A stretch of 40,666 nt of DNA, taken from the NCBI GenBank assembly GCA_937905985.1, contig CALCWC010000143.1, positions 1-40,666 on the forward strand, given 5' to 3'. This DNA comes from an uncultured Verrucomicrobiales bacterium (GTDB lineage: Bacteria > Verrucomicrobiota > Verrucomicrobiia > Verrucomicrobiales > Akkermansiaceae). The notes under the pieces are model-generated. The model made no database searches. It was given only the letters and a program-made list of their open reading frames with translations, and had not been told where the DNA came from. The number at the start of each line of letters is the position of its first letter. The stretch's first letter is position 1. This document shows positions 1 through 10,889 of this stretch, piece after piece. The translations under genes were made by a program, and so were the position numbers.

Positions 1-241
1 CTGGGGTCGCAACGTTGAACCATATGCTTGAAAATCCGGCCCGGAACTGATAGACCCCTTTAACCTCAACTTCATCCCTCTATGGGATGGCAATGATCTG
101 AAATCCCAAATCCGAAATCCAAAATGTTTCAACGTCCCAGTGTCGCTCTCCTAGGCAAAATCACCTTTTTTGCATTTTTTTCAAAAAAAACGTGCATGGG
201 CGCTTTTTTTTGCTTATAAGGGTATAGAGAATCGTGAACAG
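1..241. other. Intergenic lead-in, no gene seen
   Basis: No convincing coding region is visible. Around 98-123 there is a short degenerate repeat of the form AAATCC(C/G), three to four copies. The right end (about 170-241) is T/A-rich and holds the promoter of the gene starting at 242. Confidence 0.5.
192..218 (+). promoter_or_regulatory. Putative promoter box shared with the 2198 gene
   Basis: GTGCAT at 192-197, a 14-nt spacer, then GCTTATA at 212-218, followed by AAGGGTATAGAGAA. The same two blocks at the same spacing, with a near-identical downstream GGG-ATAGAGAA stretch, occur at 2142-2168 before the lipoprotein gene. The match suggests one promoter class driving both genes. The sigma factor is unknown. 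Confidence 0.45.
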
Positions 242-844
242 ATGAAAAAGACATACCTATATTCCGGAATGGCTCTGCTGCTGATTGCTGCAGGGGCGTT
301 CGGTATCCATGGATTCAAAAAAGACCTGGAGTTTCAAAAGTCGGTGCTCGTGGCCAGGACCCTGGCGGAGAACAGTTTGGCAGCCCGCCATGCAAGCCTG
401 ATGCTGGAGACGGTTGATTTGGAGCCGGGCGATTGCTTTGTTTGCAGTGCGGATGGTTTTCCGCCAAGCGGCAGCATCGAGGCGGGGAAGGTGAAGCCTT
501 TTACCCATTACAACATGCTTGCCTACATTCTTTCCGGCTCGCCGATTGAAAGCGACACCCTCCCCTTCACCGTGACGATTCACGGCATGGACACGTCGGA
601 AGAAATCACCGTCGAGGCGAAAATCACTCCCTTGACCAAGGCCCTGTACACCGCCGAATTTGAGTTTCCCCAAGACAAAGTGCCCGAAAAGGTCCCGTCC
701 TACATGAGCATCCAATGCGGGGCGGGGGCGGAATACTCGTACTACTTCTACAACGATACCATGCGCATCTCTCCCCAGTTGTTCCTGAGGGAGCAGCCCC
801 ACAATTCCGTAACCGAGAACTTGCCAAGCCAGTCTGAACATTGA
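242..844 (+). CDS. Hypothetical membrane-anchored protein
   Basis: I do not recognise the family. The 200-residue product has an N-terminal hydrophobic segment (about residues 6-25), after MKKTYLYSGM, that could be a signal anchor. The rest is polar and probably extracytoplasmic. A pair of cysteines lies in 'GDCFVC' (about residues 63-66) with another cysteine later. The start at 242 is preferred over an upstream in-frame ATG at 170 because the hydrophobic segment then lies at the N-terminus and the putative promoter (192-218) would otherwise be inside the gene. It precedes the Sel1-repeat gene at 858 by 13 nt, so the two are probably co-transcribed. Confidence 0.6.
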   Translation: MKKTYLYSGMALLLIAAGAFGIHGFKKDLEFQKSVLVARTLAENSLAARHASLMLETVDLEPGDCFVCSADGFPPSGSIEAGKVKPFTHYNMLAYILSGSPIESDTLPFTVTIHGMDTSEEITVEAKITPLTKALYTAEFEFPQDKVPEKVPSYMSIQCGAGAEYSYYFYNDTMRISPQLFLREQPHNSVTENLPSQSEH

Positions 845-857
845 ATCCCTCGCCGTC

Positions 858-1469
858 ATGAAATCATCCACCATCAAAGAGCTTGGAATCGTATCCCTGG
901 TTGTGCTGTGCGTTGTGTTGCTGTGGCAGAACCGCAGCATGCGCGACGAGCTGCGGCAGTACCGCGCCGTGGAGAATTTCCTTGCGGCGGAAGACCGCAC
1001 GGGTGCCGAGTGCCGGACAGAGGTGGCCAGTCAGGATCTGCAGGACGAAACGGCGCGGCGCCTTCTGCGCATCATGGCGGCGCAGAAGGGGGACGCGCGC
1101 GCCCAGCTCGGCTTTGCCTTGTTTGAGTTGGGGGAATATCCCTCCATTCAGGACATGGATGCGAAAAGGGAGAAATGGCTGCTGGCCGCCGCGCGGCAGG
1201 GCAATCCCGAGTGCATGTACTGGCTGGCGGAATTCTACAATGATAGAGGGGCCCTCCAGCGGGCCTTCCACTGGTACAGGGAAGGGGCCCTGCGCAACGA
1301 TGCCCGGTGCATGGCCGCGCTCGGGCAGATGTACTTGGACGGAGCCTGGGTGAAGGCTGATGCAGAACAAGCGGAGTATTGGTTCAAGAAGGCGGAGGCC
1401 GCGGGCTGCTCCGATACCCTGCTGGAAAGCTGGAGAGCCCGCTGTGTCATACCGCAAAATGCGCGTTGA
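858..1469 (+). CDS. Membrane-anchored Sel1-repeat (TPR-like) protein
   Basis: A 203-residue protein with one N-terminal membrane segment (about residues 8-24) followed by a short linker and about three Sel1-like helical repeats (about residues 75-190). Typical pieces are 'GDARAQLGFALFELG', 'GNPECMYWLAEFYND' and 'NDARCMAALGQMYLDGA'. Sel1 repeats mediate protein-protein contacts, and the anchored topology suggests an extracytoplasmic or periplasmic scaffold. It follows the 242 gene by 13 nt and is followed by a separate promoter for the ankyrin gene. A second Sel1 protein is encoded at 27106. The specific role is unknown. Confidence 0.7.
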   Translation: MKSSTIKELGIVSLVVLCVVLLWQNRSMRDELRQYRAVENFLAAEDRTGAECRTEVASQDLQDETARRLLRIMAAQKGDARAQLGFALFELGEYPSIQDMDAKREKWLLAAARQGNPECMYWLAEFYNDRGALQRAFHWYREGALRNDARCMAALGQMYLDGAWVKADAEQAEYWFKKAEAAGCSDTLLESWRARCVIPQNAR

Positions 1470-1494
1470 CTTCCCTCTCGCCAGCTGATAAAAG
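1466..1494 (+). promoter_or_regulatory. Putative sigma70-type promoter of the ankyrin gene
   Basis: TTGACT (1466-1471), a 17-nt spacer and TAAAAG (1489-1494) lie 32 nt before the ATG at 1527. The -35 overlaps the last codons and stop of the preceding Sel1 gene. Confidence 0.45.
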
Positions 1495-1526
1495 TAGCGT
1501 CCTCTGAAACGTAAATTAGAACAAAT

Positions 1527-2066
1527 ATGAACAAGATCCAATACGTGATGGCTACGCTTGCCGTAGGTCTTGCAGTGGTGCCGGCTGCCCTGGCTGACGA
1601 CGACGACCCCATGCTCAACCGCGCCGCCAAGCGTGGCAACGTGCAGGAGGTGCAGCGCCTGATCCAGGCTGGCGCCAATGTGAACTCTTCTGATGACGAC
1701 GGCGAGACCGCCCTCATGGATGCCGCCGGCAACGGCTACACCGAGACGGTGCAGTTCCTGATCAAGGCGGGTGCCAACGTGAACGCCACCGACGACGATG
1801 GCGAGACCGCCCTCATGAAGGCCGCGGAAGACGGCTATGTGGAGGTCATTAAGGCCCTGCTTGCGGCCGGCGCCGATGTGAACGCCGCTGCCCGCGACGG
1901 CAAGACCGCCCTCATGGAGGCTGCCGACGATGGTTACGCCGCAGCCGTGGAAGCCCTGCTGGCAGCGGGTGCCAAGCGCGACATGCGCGACCGCAAGGGC
2001 GAAACCGCCCTCGACAAGGCCCGCCGCGAGCACCGCTCCGCTGTGGTGGAAATCCTGCAGAAGTAA
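1527..2066 (+). CDS. Secreted ankyrin-repeat protein
   Basis: A 179-residue protein with a clear signal peptide (hydrophobic residues about 5-22, cleavage near 'ALA-DD'). About five consecutive ankyrin repeats follow, filling the remainder. Diagnostic repeats are 'DGETALMDAAGNGYTE', 'DGETALMKAAEDGYVE' and 'DGKTALMEAADDGYAA', each followed by 'LLAAGADVN'-type turns. Ankyrin repeats bind partner proteins, and the signal peptide places it in the periplasm or outside. It is flanked by its own promoter (1466-1494) and a strong terminator (2092-2120), so it is probably monocistronic. The repeats are very regular, which fits recent internal duplication. Confidence 0.8.
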   Translation: MNKIQYVMATLAVGLAVVPAALADDDDPMLNRAAKRGNVQEVQRLIQAGANVNSSDDDGETALMDAAGNGYTETVQFLIKAGANVNATDDDGETALMKAAEDGYVEVIKALLAAGADVNAAARDGKTALMEAADDGYAAAVEALLAAGAKRDMRDRKGETALDKARREHRSAVVEILQK

Positions 2067-2091
2067 TAGGGCGTCCAAAACCTCTTTCCCA

Positions 2092-2120
2092 CCGCACCCC
2101 TCTTGGGGTGCGGTTTTTTT
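2092..2120 (+). terminator. Rho-independent terminator after the ankyrin gene
   Basis: Perfect 9-bp stem CCGCACCCC / GGGGTGCGG with a TCTT loop, followed by seven T residues (2114-2120). Confidence 0.9.
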
Positions 2121-2141
2121 CGTCATTTTCCATTTTTTCTT

Positions 2142-2168
2142 GTGCATTTGGCCGTTTCCGTGCTTATA
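2142..2168 (+). promoter_or_regulatory. Putative promoter box shared with the 242 gene
   Basis: GTGCAT (2142-2147), 14-nt spacer, GCTTATA (2162-2168), then TGGGATAGAGAA. This is the same arrangement as at 192-218. Read as a sigma70 promoter it would be TTGTGC - 17 nt - CTTATA. Confidence 0.45.
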
Positions 2169-2197
2169 TGGGATAGAGAAACAACCAAATTCCACCA

Positions 2198-3127
2198 ATG
2201 AAAGCCAAAATCCTGTTCCCGTTCCTGTGCCTGGGCGCGCTCACACTGTGTTCCTGCGGCGAAAAGCCTGAAGTAGACGACCCCCTTTGCGAGCAGGCGT
2301 TGCGCGAGATGGACTGCGGCAGCATCCCCGTGGAAACGGCGAAGAAGGTGGTGGGCAACATCTTCAAGGTGGTGCGGGGCGAAAAGGTTTCCCACCCCAT
2401 GACGATTGGCAGCATTAATATCGTGGCCTACGATGCCGACCAGGGCGTGGCTACCTATTCCCCCGGCATTGACGGGCAAACGCAGGAGCCGGTGACGGAG
2501 GAGCTGCCCATCCTTTTCTTTCGGGCCGCGGACAAGGAAATCCTGCTCGATTACGCGCAGCGCGGCAAGCTGGACGAGATAGCAGTGCAGGGCATCATTG
2601 ACGAGGATAACAAGTGCCTCGCCTGCCTGCGTGTGGATGCTTGGAAGAAGGATTTGCTCCCGGACACCCGTGATGAAGAGGCTGCCGGGGACGATGACAT
2701 TACGCTGTCGCCCGACGCAGCCCTCTCCACCCGGGACCAGGAACAGGGCGTGCGTCTGGCGGAGGCGCTTCGCGGTATCGAGCCGGGCAATGTCGCCAAG
2801 GTGCTGGTGGGGGATGAGAAACTGGGGCGCGAGGATGCCCAGCTGATGGTTGAGGAGGTTTACCGGGCCATGAGGGGAGCCGCCCTCACCGTGACCAAAG
2901 GCGCGCCGGAGAAGTTCACGACGGTGCCGCATTCCCTTGTTGCCGTCGAGTTCATGCTTGTGGAAGGAAGCGGGGTGGCGTTGCTCATGCACTACCCTGA
3001 TACGGATCTCTATTACATGCCCGACCCCGACGGGTGCCATATCAGGATTGCCGCGAGCCAGCGCGTGTCGGACCTGCTGCGCCGCGTTGTCGCAGACCAG
3101 CAGCGCCGCGAGCGCACCGCCAAATAA
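2198..3127 (+). CDS. Putative lipoprotein, unknown function
   Basis: A 309-residue protein beginning with a lipoprotein signal (MKAKILFPFLCLGALTLCSC). The lipobox is 'LCSC', with the likely lipidated cysteine at residue 20. Beyond that it is soluble. Two similar-looking halves each contain an 'A(K/L)...VVGNIFKVVRGEK' or 'MVEEVYRAMRG' type helix followed by a beta-rich stretch, suggesting an internal duplication. I do not recognise a family. It lies between a terminator-bounded ankyrin gene and a decayed gene that also begins with a hydrophobic export-type segment. Confidence 0.65.
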   Translation: MKAKILFPFLCLGALTLCSCGEKPEVDDPLCEQALREMDCGSIPVETAKKVVGNIFKVVRGEKVSHPMTIGSINIVAYDADQGVATYSPGIDGQTQEPVTEELPILFFRAADKEILLDYAQRGKLDEIAVQGIIDEDNKCLACLRVDAWKKDLLPDTRDEEAAGDDDITLSPDAALSTRDQEQGVRLAEALRGIEPGNVAKVLVGDEKLGREDAQLMVEEVYRAMRGAALTVTKGAPEKFTTVPHSLVAVEFMLVEGSGVALLMHYPDTDLYYMPDPDGCHIRIAASQRVSDLLRRVVADQQRRERTAK

Positions 3128-3148
3128 TGGGTCAACTCCATTCCCGCC

Positions 3149-3828
3149 ATGAAAAAGGCTGTCTGCATCCTGCTGGGTTTGGTGGCTGCATGCGTGGTGG
3201 GCCTGGCCCTGCTCGGCAGACCCTGTCTGCCATAAGAGTACCTGCTGTACCCGGATGAAAGGGAGCTGCCGGCGTATTTCAGCAGTCTGCATAAGAACGC
3301 CGAGGCCGCCGCGGAGGCGCTTTCCACCGTCCAGTTGCGCGAGTCTGCGGAGAGCGCAGTGTACACCCTCGCCCGAATCGCCGCCGACAACAAGCACCTC
3401 TATTTCGACCTGCCGCTCATTCCCGGCACCCTTGAAAGCCTGCCCCGTAAATTGCAGGACGCCGCGGACACAGAGGCGCACGAGCTGTAGGAAGCCGCCT
3501 ACACGCGCCTGCTCGCTGAACACGCCCGCCTGAAGGCGCAGGGCTTCTACGGCAGCCGCGATTTGGCCTACCTGCTGGAATCCTGTTTCATCGAGGAAAC
3601 GGGAGGCTCGCGCATCGGCAAATTCCTCCCGAGCGCCTGCTGCCGTATTGCCCTCCATTTCGCCCAATCCGCTGAGCTCGGCGACACGAAAATGGTCGTC
3701 CTTCGCACCACCGCGCCTTTCCGCAGCCAATACCTCGTCATCCGCTACAAAAAAAAGACGCCGCGTTCCCCGAATCGTTCTTCTTCACCAACGAGGTGAA
3801 CGGGGACACCATACGCATCCCCGGGTAG
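3149..3828 (+). pseudogene. Decayed gene for a small exported/membrane protein
   Basis: From the ATG at 3149 the frame starts with an export-type hydrophobic N-terminus. It is then interrupted by TAA at 3233-3235 and TAG at 3488-3490, with coding-like sequence throughout. At a run of eight A (3749-3756) the likely frame shifts by one base, after which the shifted frame reads '...AFPESFFFTNEVNGDTIRIPG' to TAG at 3826-3828. Past a run of eight C (3834-3841) the original frame again shows a hydrophobic stretch ('IIALLAFFLNLIIHGW', up to about 4022), which may be a further remnant. Two stops plus one or two homopolymer frameshifts indicate inactivation. The family is not recognised. Confidence 0.75.
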
Positions 3829-4022
3829 CCCAGCCCCCCCCATACCTATCATTGACGATATCATCGCGCTGCTGGCCTTCTTCCTGAATCTCATCATCCA
3901 TGGATGGAAATACATCCTGTGGCTCACCCAGGCCACCGCCATCGGCATCCTTGTCTGTTCCCTGCTGCCGCGTGAACAAAGTCAACGGCGCGTTTGCTGG
4001 AGGGAACGAACGCGCGCGGCAA

Positions 4023-5531
4023 TTAGCGCGGGGTTTGTTTCTTGTACAGACCGATGGTTTTGTCATCACTGCCTTTGAGCAGGGCGGGGCGGCCGCATTC
4101 CCGGTATCCGGCGGAACGGAGCAGCCCCTCCGTTTCCAGTGCGGGGACTTTCAGTACAACATAGTCTGCAAGCCCGCGGCGCACGGCATCGGCCTGCCGC
4201 TGCAGGAATGAGGGAGGTGCCCCATTGAGGGTCATCCATTCCGGGCATGCGGGCAGAACGCCCGTCGTGATGCCGAAGCCCACATCCAGCACGCCGATGA
4301 ACATAATGCGGGAACCGGGATGGGAGGAAACCTCGTCCTCCATGGCCTGGAGCTCCGGGGAAAGATGCTGGACCGCCAGAACGCGCTGGCCGCATTTGTC
4401 ACGCCGCATTCCGTTTTCGCGTCCTGCAATCAACGCTGCGGCAGCGCAAAGGGGGATGAGCGCCCAGGCGCGAGCCGGTACGCTGAAACGGCGGGTGATG
4501 TGCGCCGCCGGGAAAATGGCCAGCGGGGCGCAGTACAGCAGATAATACAGGCTGGGCCCTGCCAAGCAGGACAGGTAGGTGCCAACCCCCGCCAGCAGAA
4601 GGATACACGCCTTCGCCTTGCCGAAACTCTGCCGCGCCAGCAGGTACAGGAACGGCAGGCTGATGAGGGGCGCGTGGGATTCCTTCAGCACCAGCGCCTC
4701 GTGTGCCATCCTCTTCAAAAGATCTAGGCAGATGGGCGCATGTTCTTTCATGGTTTCCGCATTGAGCAGGAAATAGACCCTACAGGCATCCCCCAGGTTG
4801 CCCTCCGCTAGAAGCAGGATGACAAAGGGCAAAACAACCAGCGCGGCAACCAGGGAGCTGCGCACGACGAGGCTGCCGAATGCCGCTCGCCTTCCCCCGC
4901 GCCACAGGTGGACGGAAATCCCGCCGAGGAGCAGCAGGGAGGGTGCAACCCCGTTGTATTTGACCAGCAGGCTCACCGCAAAGGAAATGCCGATGGCCCG
5001 TGCGATGCGCCGAACGGCGGCAGCATCGGCCTTGCCGCGCATAAACAGGCATGCCTGCCACAGAAGGTAGGTGAGGGCCGCGGCCATGTACAGCTCGGCG
5101 CGCCCACCTTCGTGGTACAGGTTCTCCCCGCACAGGAAAAGCAGGCTCAGCGTGGATCCCAGCGTGGATTGGGCGCGGGTGCAGAGGAACACGCGCGCCA
5201 GGCGGTACAGGTGGTAGAGAATGAGAAAGACGGTTGCCGTTTCTATGGCCCACATGGCATACAGGCCATGCGGGTTCAGGCAATATCCCACCCGGTGGAT
5301 GAGGAACAGCAGCGGCCCCTTTACATCAATGAAATCCACGTATGGCACCATGCCGTTGCCCCAGGCCATGCCCGCCCGGCAGAAGCAGCTTTGGTCATGG
5401 CAGCCAACGATGGAAAACAGCGGCGAGTAGCAGCTGCAGAACAGCGTGGCCAAGACGGCCGCCAGGAGCAGGGCTGCCAAAACGGTACCCTTGCCAGCCC
5501 GGTCTGTCCTCTCGCAGCCGGATTCCATCAT
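4023..5531 (-). CDS. GT-C-like membrane glycosyltransferase (ArnT/PMT-like)
   Basis: A 502-residue polytopic protein with about ten hydrophobic segments in the first 390 residues and a soluble C-terminal domain. The first extracytoplasmic loop has 'GCHDQSCFCRAG' and then 'PYVDFIDVKGPLLFLI'. This matches the 'D...G...PY.D..D.KGP' pattern of GT39/83-like lipid-linked sugar transferases, in which the early Asp is catalytic. Such enzymes move sugars or mannose from polyprenyl-phosphate donors to lipids or polysaccharides outside the membrane. It is the last gene of the alaS-pssA-metY series, 22 nt after metY. The acceptor cannot be told. Family placement is by motif only. Confidence 0.65.
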   Translation of the reverse strand: MMESGCERTDRAGKGTVLAALLLAAVLATLFCSCYSPLFSIVGCHDQSCFCRAGMAWGNGMVPYVDFIDVKGPLLFLIHRVGYCLNPHGLYAMWAIETATVFLILYHLYRLARVFLCTRAQSTLGSTLSLLFLCGENLYHEGGRAELYMAAALTYLLWQACLFMRGKADAAAVRRIARAIGISFAVSLLVKYNGVAPSLLLLGGISVHLWRGGRRAAFGSLVVRSSLVAALVVLPFVILLLAEGNLGDACRVYFLLNAETMKEHAPICLDLLKRMAHEALVLKESHAPLISLPFLYLLARQSFGKAKACILLLAGVGTYLSCLAGPSLYYLLYCAPLAIFPAAHITRRFSVPARAWALIPLCAAAALIAGRENGMRRDKCGQRVLAVQHLSPELQAMEDEVSSHPGSRIMFIGVLDVGFGITTGVLPACPEWMTLNGAPPSFLQRQADAVRRGLADYVVLKVPALETEGLLRSAGYRECGRPALLKGSDDKTIGLYKKQTPR

Positions 5532-5553
5532 TGGATGCGTGCGTGGCGCGCTT

Positions 5554-6831
5554 TTATTGAATCGCCTTCAGAGCCTGCTGCAGGTCCGCGATGATGTCCT
5601 CCGCGTCCTCAATGCCCACGGAGAAGCGGATGAGATCCGGTTTCACGCCGGCGGCGATGAGCTGCTCGTCGGTGAGCTGGCGGTGGGTGTGGCTGGCGGG
5701 GTGGAGCACGCTGGTGCGTGCATCCGCCACGTGGGTGACGATGGCGGCGAGCTTGAGGCTGTCGATGAACTTGATGGCGCGCTCGCGTCCGCCCTTGATG
5801 CCGAAGGTGACGACGCCGCAGGAGCGCCCCTTGGTGAACTGCCGCTGAGCGAGCTCATAGTACGGGCTGGAGGGCAGGCCGCAGTAGTTCACCCAGGCCA
5901 CGTCCTCCTGCTTCTCCAGGAACTCCGCCACCTTCTGGGCGTTCTCGCAGTGGCGCTCCACGCGCAGGTGCAGGGATTCCAGCCCCAGGTTGAGCAGGAA
6001 GGAGTTGAAGGGGGAGGGAACGGCACCCAGGTCGCGCTGCAGCTGCACGGTGCACTTGGTGATGTAGGCACCCTTGCCGAAAGCCTTGGTGTACACCAGG
6101 CCGTGGTAGGAGGGGTCCGGCTGGGTGAGGCCGGGGAACTTGTCCGCGTGGGCCTCCCAGTCAAAGTTGCCGCTGTCCACCACGGCGCCGCCAATCTGCG
6201 CGGCATGGCCGTCCATGTACTTGGTGGTGGAGTGCATCACGATGTCCGCGCCAAGCTCGATGGGACGGCAGTTGATGGGGGTGGCGAAGGTGTTGTCCAC
6301 AATCAGGGGCACGCCGTTGGCATGGGCGATGCGGGCCATCTTGGCGATGTCCAGCACGCGCAGGGCGGGGTTGGCCAGGGTCTCGCCGAACACGCACTTG
6401 GTGTTGGGGCGGAACGCCTTTTGGATTTCCTCCTCCGGGGCGTCCTGGTCCACGAAACTGACCTCCACGCCGAACTTCTTGAGCGTGACGGCAAAGAGGT
6501 TGAAGGTGCCGCCGTAGATGGTGGAGCAGCAGACGATGTGGCCGCCGGCCTCGCAGATGTTGGCCACGGCGTAGAAGGCTGCCGTCTGGCCGGAGGAGGT
6601 CAGGATGCAGGCCACGCCGCCCTCCAGGTCCGCAATCTTCTTGGCCACGCACTCGTTGGTGGGGTTCTGGAGACGGGAGTAGAAGAAGCCGGTTTCCTCC
6701 AGGTCGAAGAGGCGGGCCATTTGCTCGCTGCTCTCGTAGCGGAAGGTGGTGGACTGGTAGATGGGGAGGATGCGGGGCTCGCCCTTCTTGGGCTGCCAGC
6801 CGCCTTGCACGCAGATGGTGGATTGTTTCAT
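5554..6831 (-). CDS. metY: O-acetylhomoserine sulfhydrylase / aminocarboxypropyltransferase
   Basis: A 425-residue PLP enzyme of the Cys/Met metabolism family, full length for MetY. It converts O-acetyl-L-homoserine plus sulfide to homocysteine in the cytoplasm (direct sulfhydrylation). Visible signatures are the N-terminal 'YQSTTFRYESSEQMARLF', 'SRLQNPTNE', 'LTSSGQTAA', and the PLP lysine in 'MHSTTKYMDGH' (K204). The C-terminal 'RFSVGIEDAEDIIADLQQAL' is typical of this family. It starts 18 nt after the pssA stop and is followed after 22 nt by the glycosyltransferase gene, so it is part of one transcript. The related cystathionine gamma-synthase and MetZ are shorter, which favours MetY. Confidence 0.92.
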   Translation of the reverse strand: MKQSTICVQGGWQPKKGEPRILPIYQSTTFRYESSEQMARLFDLEETGFFYSRLQNPTNECVAKKIADLEGGVACILTSSGQTAAFYAVANICEAGGHIVCCSTIYGGTFNLFAVTLKKFGVEVSFVDQDAPEEEIQKAFRPNTKCVFGETLANPALRVLDIAKMARIAHANGVPLIVDNTFATPINCRPIELGADIVMHSTTKYMDGHAAQIGGAVVDSGNFDWEAHADKFPGLTQPDPSYHGLVYTKAFGKGAYITKCTVQLQRDLGAVPSPFNSFLLNLGLESLHLRVERHCENAQKVAEFLEKQEDVAWVNYCGLPSSPYYELAQRQFTKGRSCGVVTFGIKGGRERAIKFIDSLKLAAIVTHVADARTSVLHPASHTHRQLTDEQLIAAGVKPDLIRFSVGIEDAEDIIADLQQALKAIQ

Positions 6832-6849
6832 GAAAGGAATGGGGAAAGG

Positions 6850-7707
6850 TTAGTGTTGTTCGGAGGGGGATTCTTCTTCTTCGTCGTCATCGTCTTCCGC
6901 TTCTATGGTGCGGCGCATGCGGCGGGTGAGGAACGGACGCACCACCAGCCCGTACAGCAGGTAGCACAGGAAGATGATGGCCGGGGCAATCCACGGCAGG
7001 ACCACGAAGGCGCACACGGCGGCCACCGCCAGCAGCATGGCCGTGATGGTGCCCTTCTTCTCCAGGTTCACATGCTTGAAGCTGGGGTAAATCACGCGGC
7101 TCATCATCAGCAGGGCCACCACCGTCATGATGACGGCCATGGTGATTTGCCAGCCGAGGTGGATTTCCAGGTTGCGGTTGGTGGTGATGTCAATGACGAG
7201 GTACATGGTGCTCACCACGGCGCCGGCGGCCATGGGAACGGGCAGGCCGACGAAGTCCATGCTCTGGTTGGGCTTCTTGGGGGCGGCGGCCATGCAGTTG
7301 AAGCGTGCCAGGCGCAGCGCCGCGCACAGCAGGTACAGCACCGCGATGGCGTCTCCCAGGTGTGGTACCGGGATGTTGAACAGCACCGCGCGCGCCAGCA
7401 GCATGGCCGGGGCGATGCCGAAGGACACCACGTCCGCTATCGAGTCGAACTCGCGCCCGAACGGGCCGTCGCACTTGCACATGCGGGCCACGCGGCCGTC
7501 CAGCAGGTCGAAGATGCAGGCGGCGAAGATGAAGTACGTGGCCTGCTGGTAGTACATGAAGGCTTCCTCCGTGCCATCCGGGAATCTCATTCCCTTGAAG
7601 ATGGTGAGGATGGAGAAGAAGCCGCAGAGCAGGTTGCCGGCTGTCAGCATGTTGGGCAGCACGGGAATCTTCGGTTCGTCCGGGTATACGGGAGGATTGG
7701 TTGACAT
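6850..7707 (-). CDS. pssA: CDP-diacylglycerol-serine O-phosphatidyltransferase
   Basis: A 285-residue membrane enzyme that makes phosphatidylserine from CDP-diacylglycerol and L-serine, the first step to phosphatidylethanolamine. It carries the CDP-alcohol phosphotransferase motif D67-x2-D70-G-x2-A74-R75-x8-G84-x3-D88-x3-D92, in the stretch starting 'FDLLDGRVARM'. The N-terminal 'PVLPNMLTAGNLLCG' is the usual opening of the type II PssA subfamily. Several hydrophobic segments follow, and the C-terminus ends in an acidic tail. It sits 25 nt downstream of alaS and 18 nt upstream of metY, as an operon member. Phosphatidylglycerophosphate synthase is the main alternative, but the N-terminus fits PssA better. 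Confidence 0.88.
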   Translation of the reverse strand: MSTNPPVYPDEPKIPVLPNMLTAGNLLCGFFSILTIFKGMRFPDGTEEAFMYYQQATYFIFAACIFDLLDGRVARMCKCDGPFGREFDSIADVVSFGIAPAMLLARAVLFNIPVPHLGDAIAVLYLLCAALRLARFNCMAAAPKKPNQSMDFVGLPVPMAAGAVVSTMYLVIDITTNRNLEIHLGWQITMAVIMTVVALLMMSRVIYPSFKHVNLEKKGTITAMLLAVAAVCAFVVLPWIAPAIIFLCYLLYGLVVRPFLTRRMRRTIEAEDDDDEEEESPSEQH

Positions 7708-7732
7708 ATCCGTGTATGGGGTTGAGGTTTGC

Positions 7733-10558
<2,826 letters not shown>

Positions 10559-10592
10559 ATCGGTTTTAGAGGGTGAAAAATTGCTCGCGCAC

Positions 10593-10621
10593 AGGATACA
10601 CTCCTCGCGCGCGCATGTAAA
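10593..10621 (-). promoter_or_regulatory. Putative alaS promoter
   Basis: On the minus strand TTTACA (10621-10616), a 17-nt spacer, then TATCCT (10598-10593). The expected start is near 10586, giving a leader of about 28 nt before the alaS ATG. Confidence 0.5.
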
Positions 10622-10674
10622 GCGCAAATCTCCCGACACGACAAGGAAATGCATAGTTAAGGAAGCTTAACTAA

Positions 10675-10741
10675 AAATTCGCATTGTCATGACATGGCGC
10701 CCCTTGCGGAAATTTTTAAGAAATGATAACAATGCGAATTT
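10675..10741. repeat. 13-bp inverted repeat in an AT-rich intergenic gap
   Basis: The 10559-10889 gap is AT-rich. It holds a perfect 13-bp inverted repeat, AAATTCGCATTGT (10675-10687) and ACAATGCGAATTT (10729-10741), separated by 41 bp. It lies between the divergent alaS and lysozyme-like promoters and could be a two-site operator or a remnant. The right arm includes GATAACAATGC, resembling the half-site of the palindrome at the ilvD start. Confidence 0.55.
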
Positions 10742-10850
10742 CTAAAAAATACTAACCATAAACAACTTGTATAATTTTAATGTAAGATTATAATCCAAAT
10801 AAACACCTTGTAAAAATAAATATATGATACTAAAAAAATGGGTCTAACAC

Positions 10851-10879
10851 TTGACAAAAGGGGGCAGATGTTGTACGTT
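10851..10879 (+). promoter_or_regulatory. Putative promoter of the lysozyme-like gene
   Basis: Consensus TTGACA (10851-10856), 17-nt spacer and TACGTT (10874-10879). The ATG at 10890 is only 10 nt after the -10, so the mRNA leader would be about 4 nt or absent. Confidence 0.55.
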
Positions 10880-10889
10880 CCGCGCCGCT

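Noticed and set aside
10559..10654. Longer AlaS start
   Set aside because: The upstream stretch holds a promoter, lacks AlaS similarity, and the family starts at the 'EIRQSFLDFF' segment.
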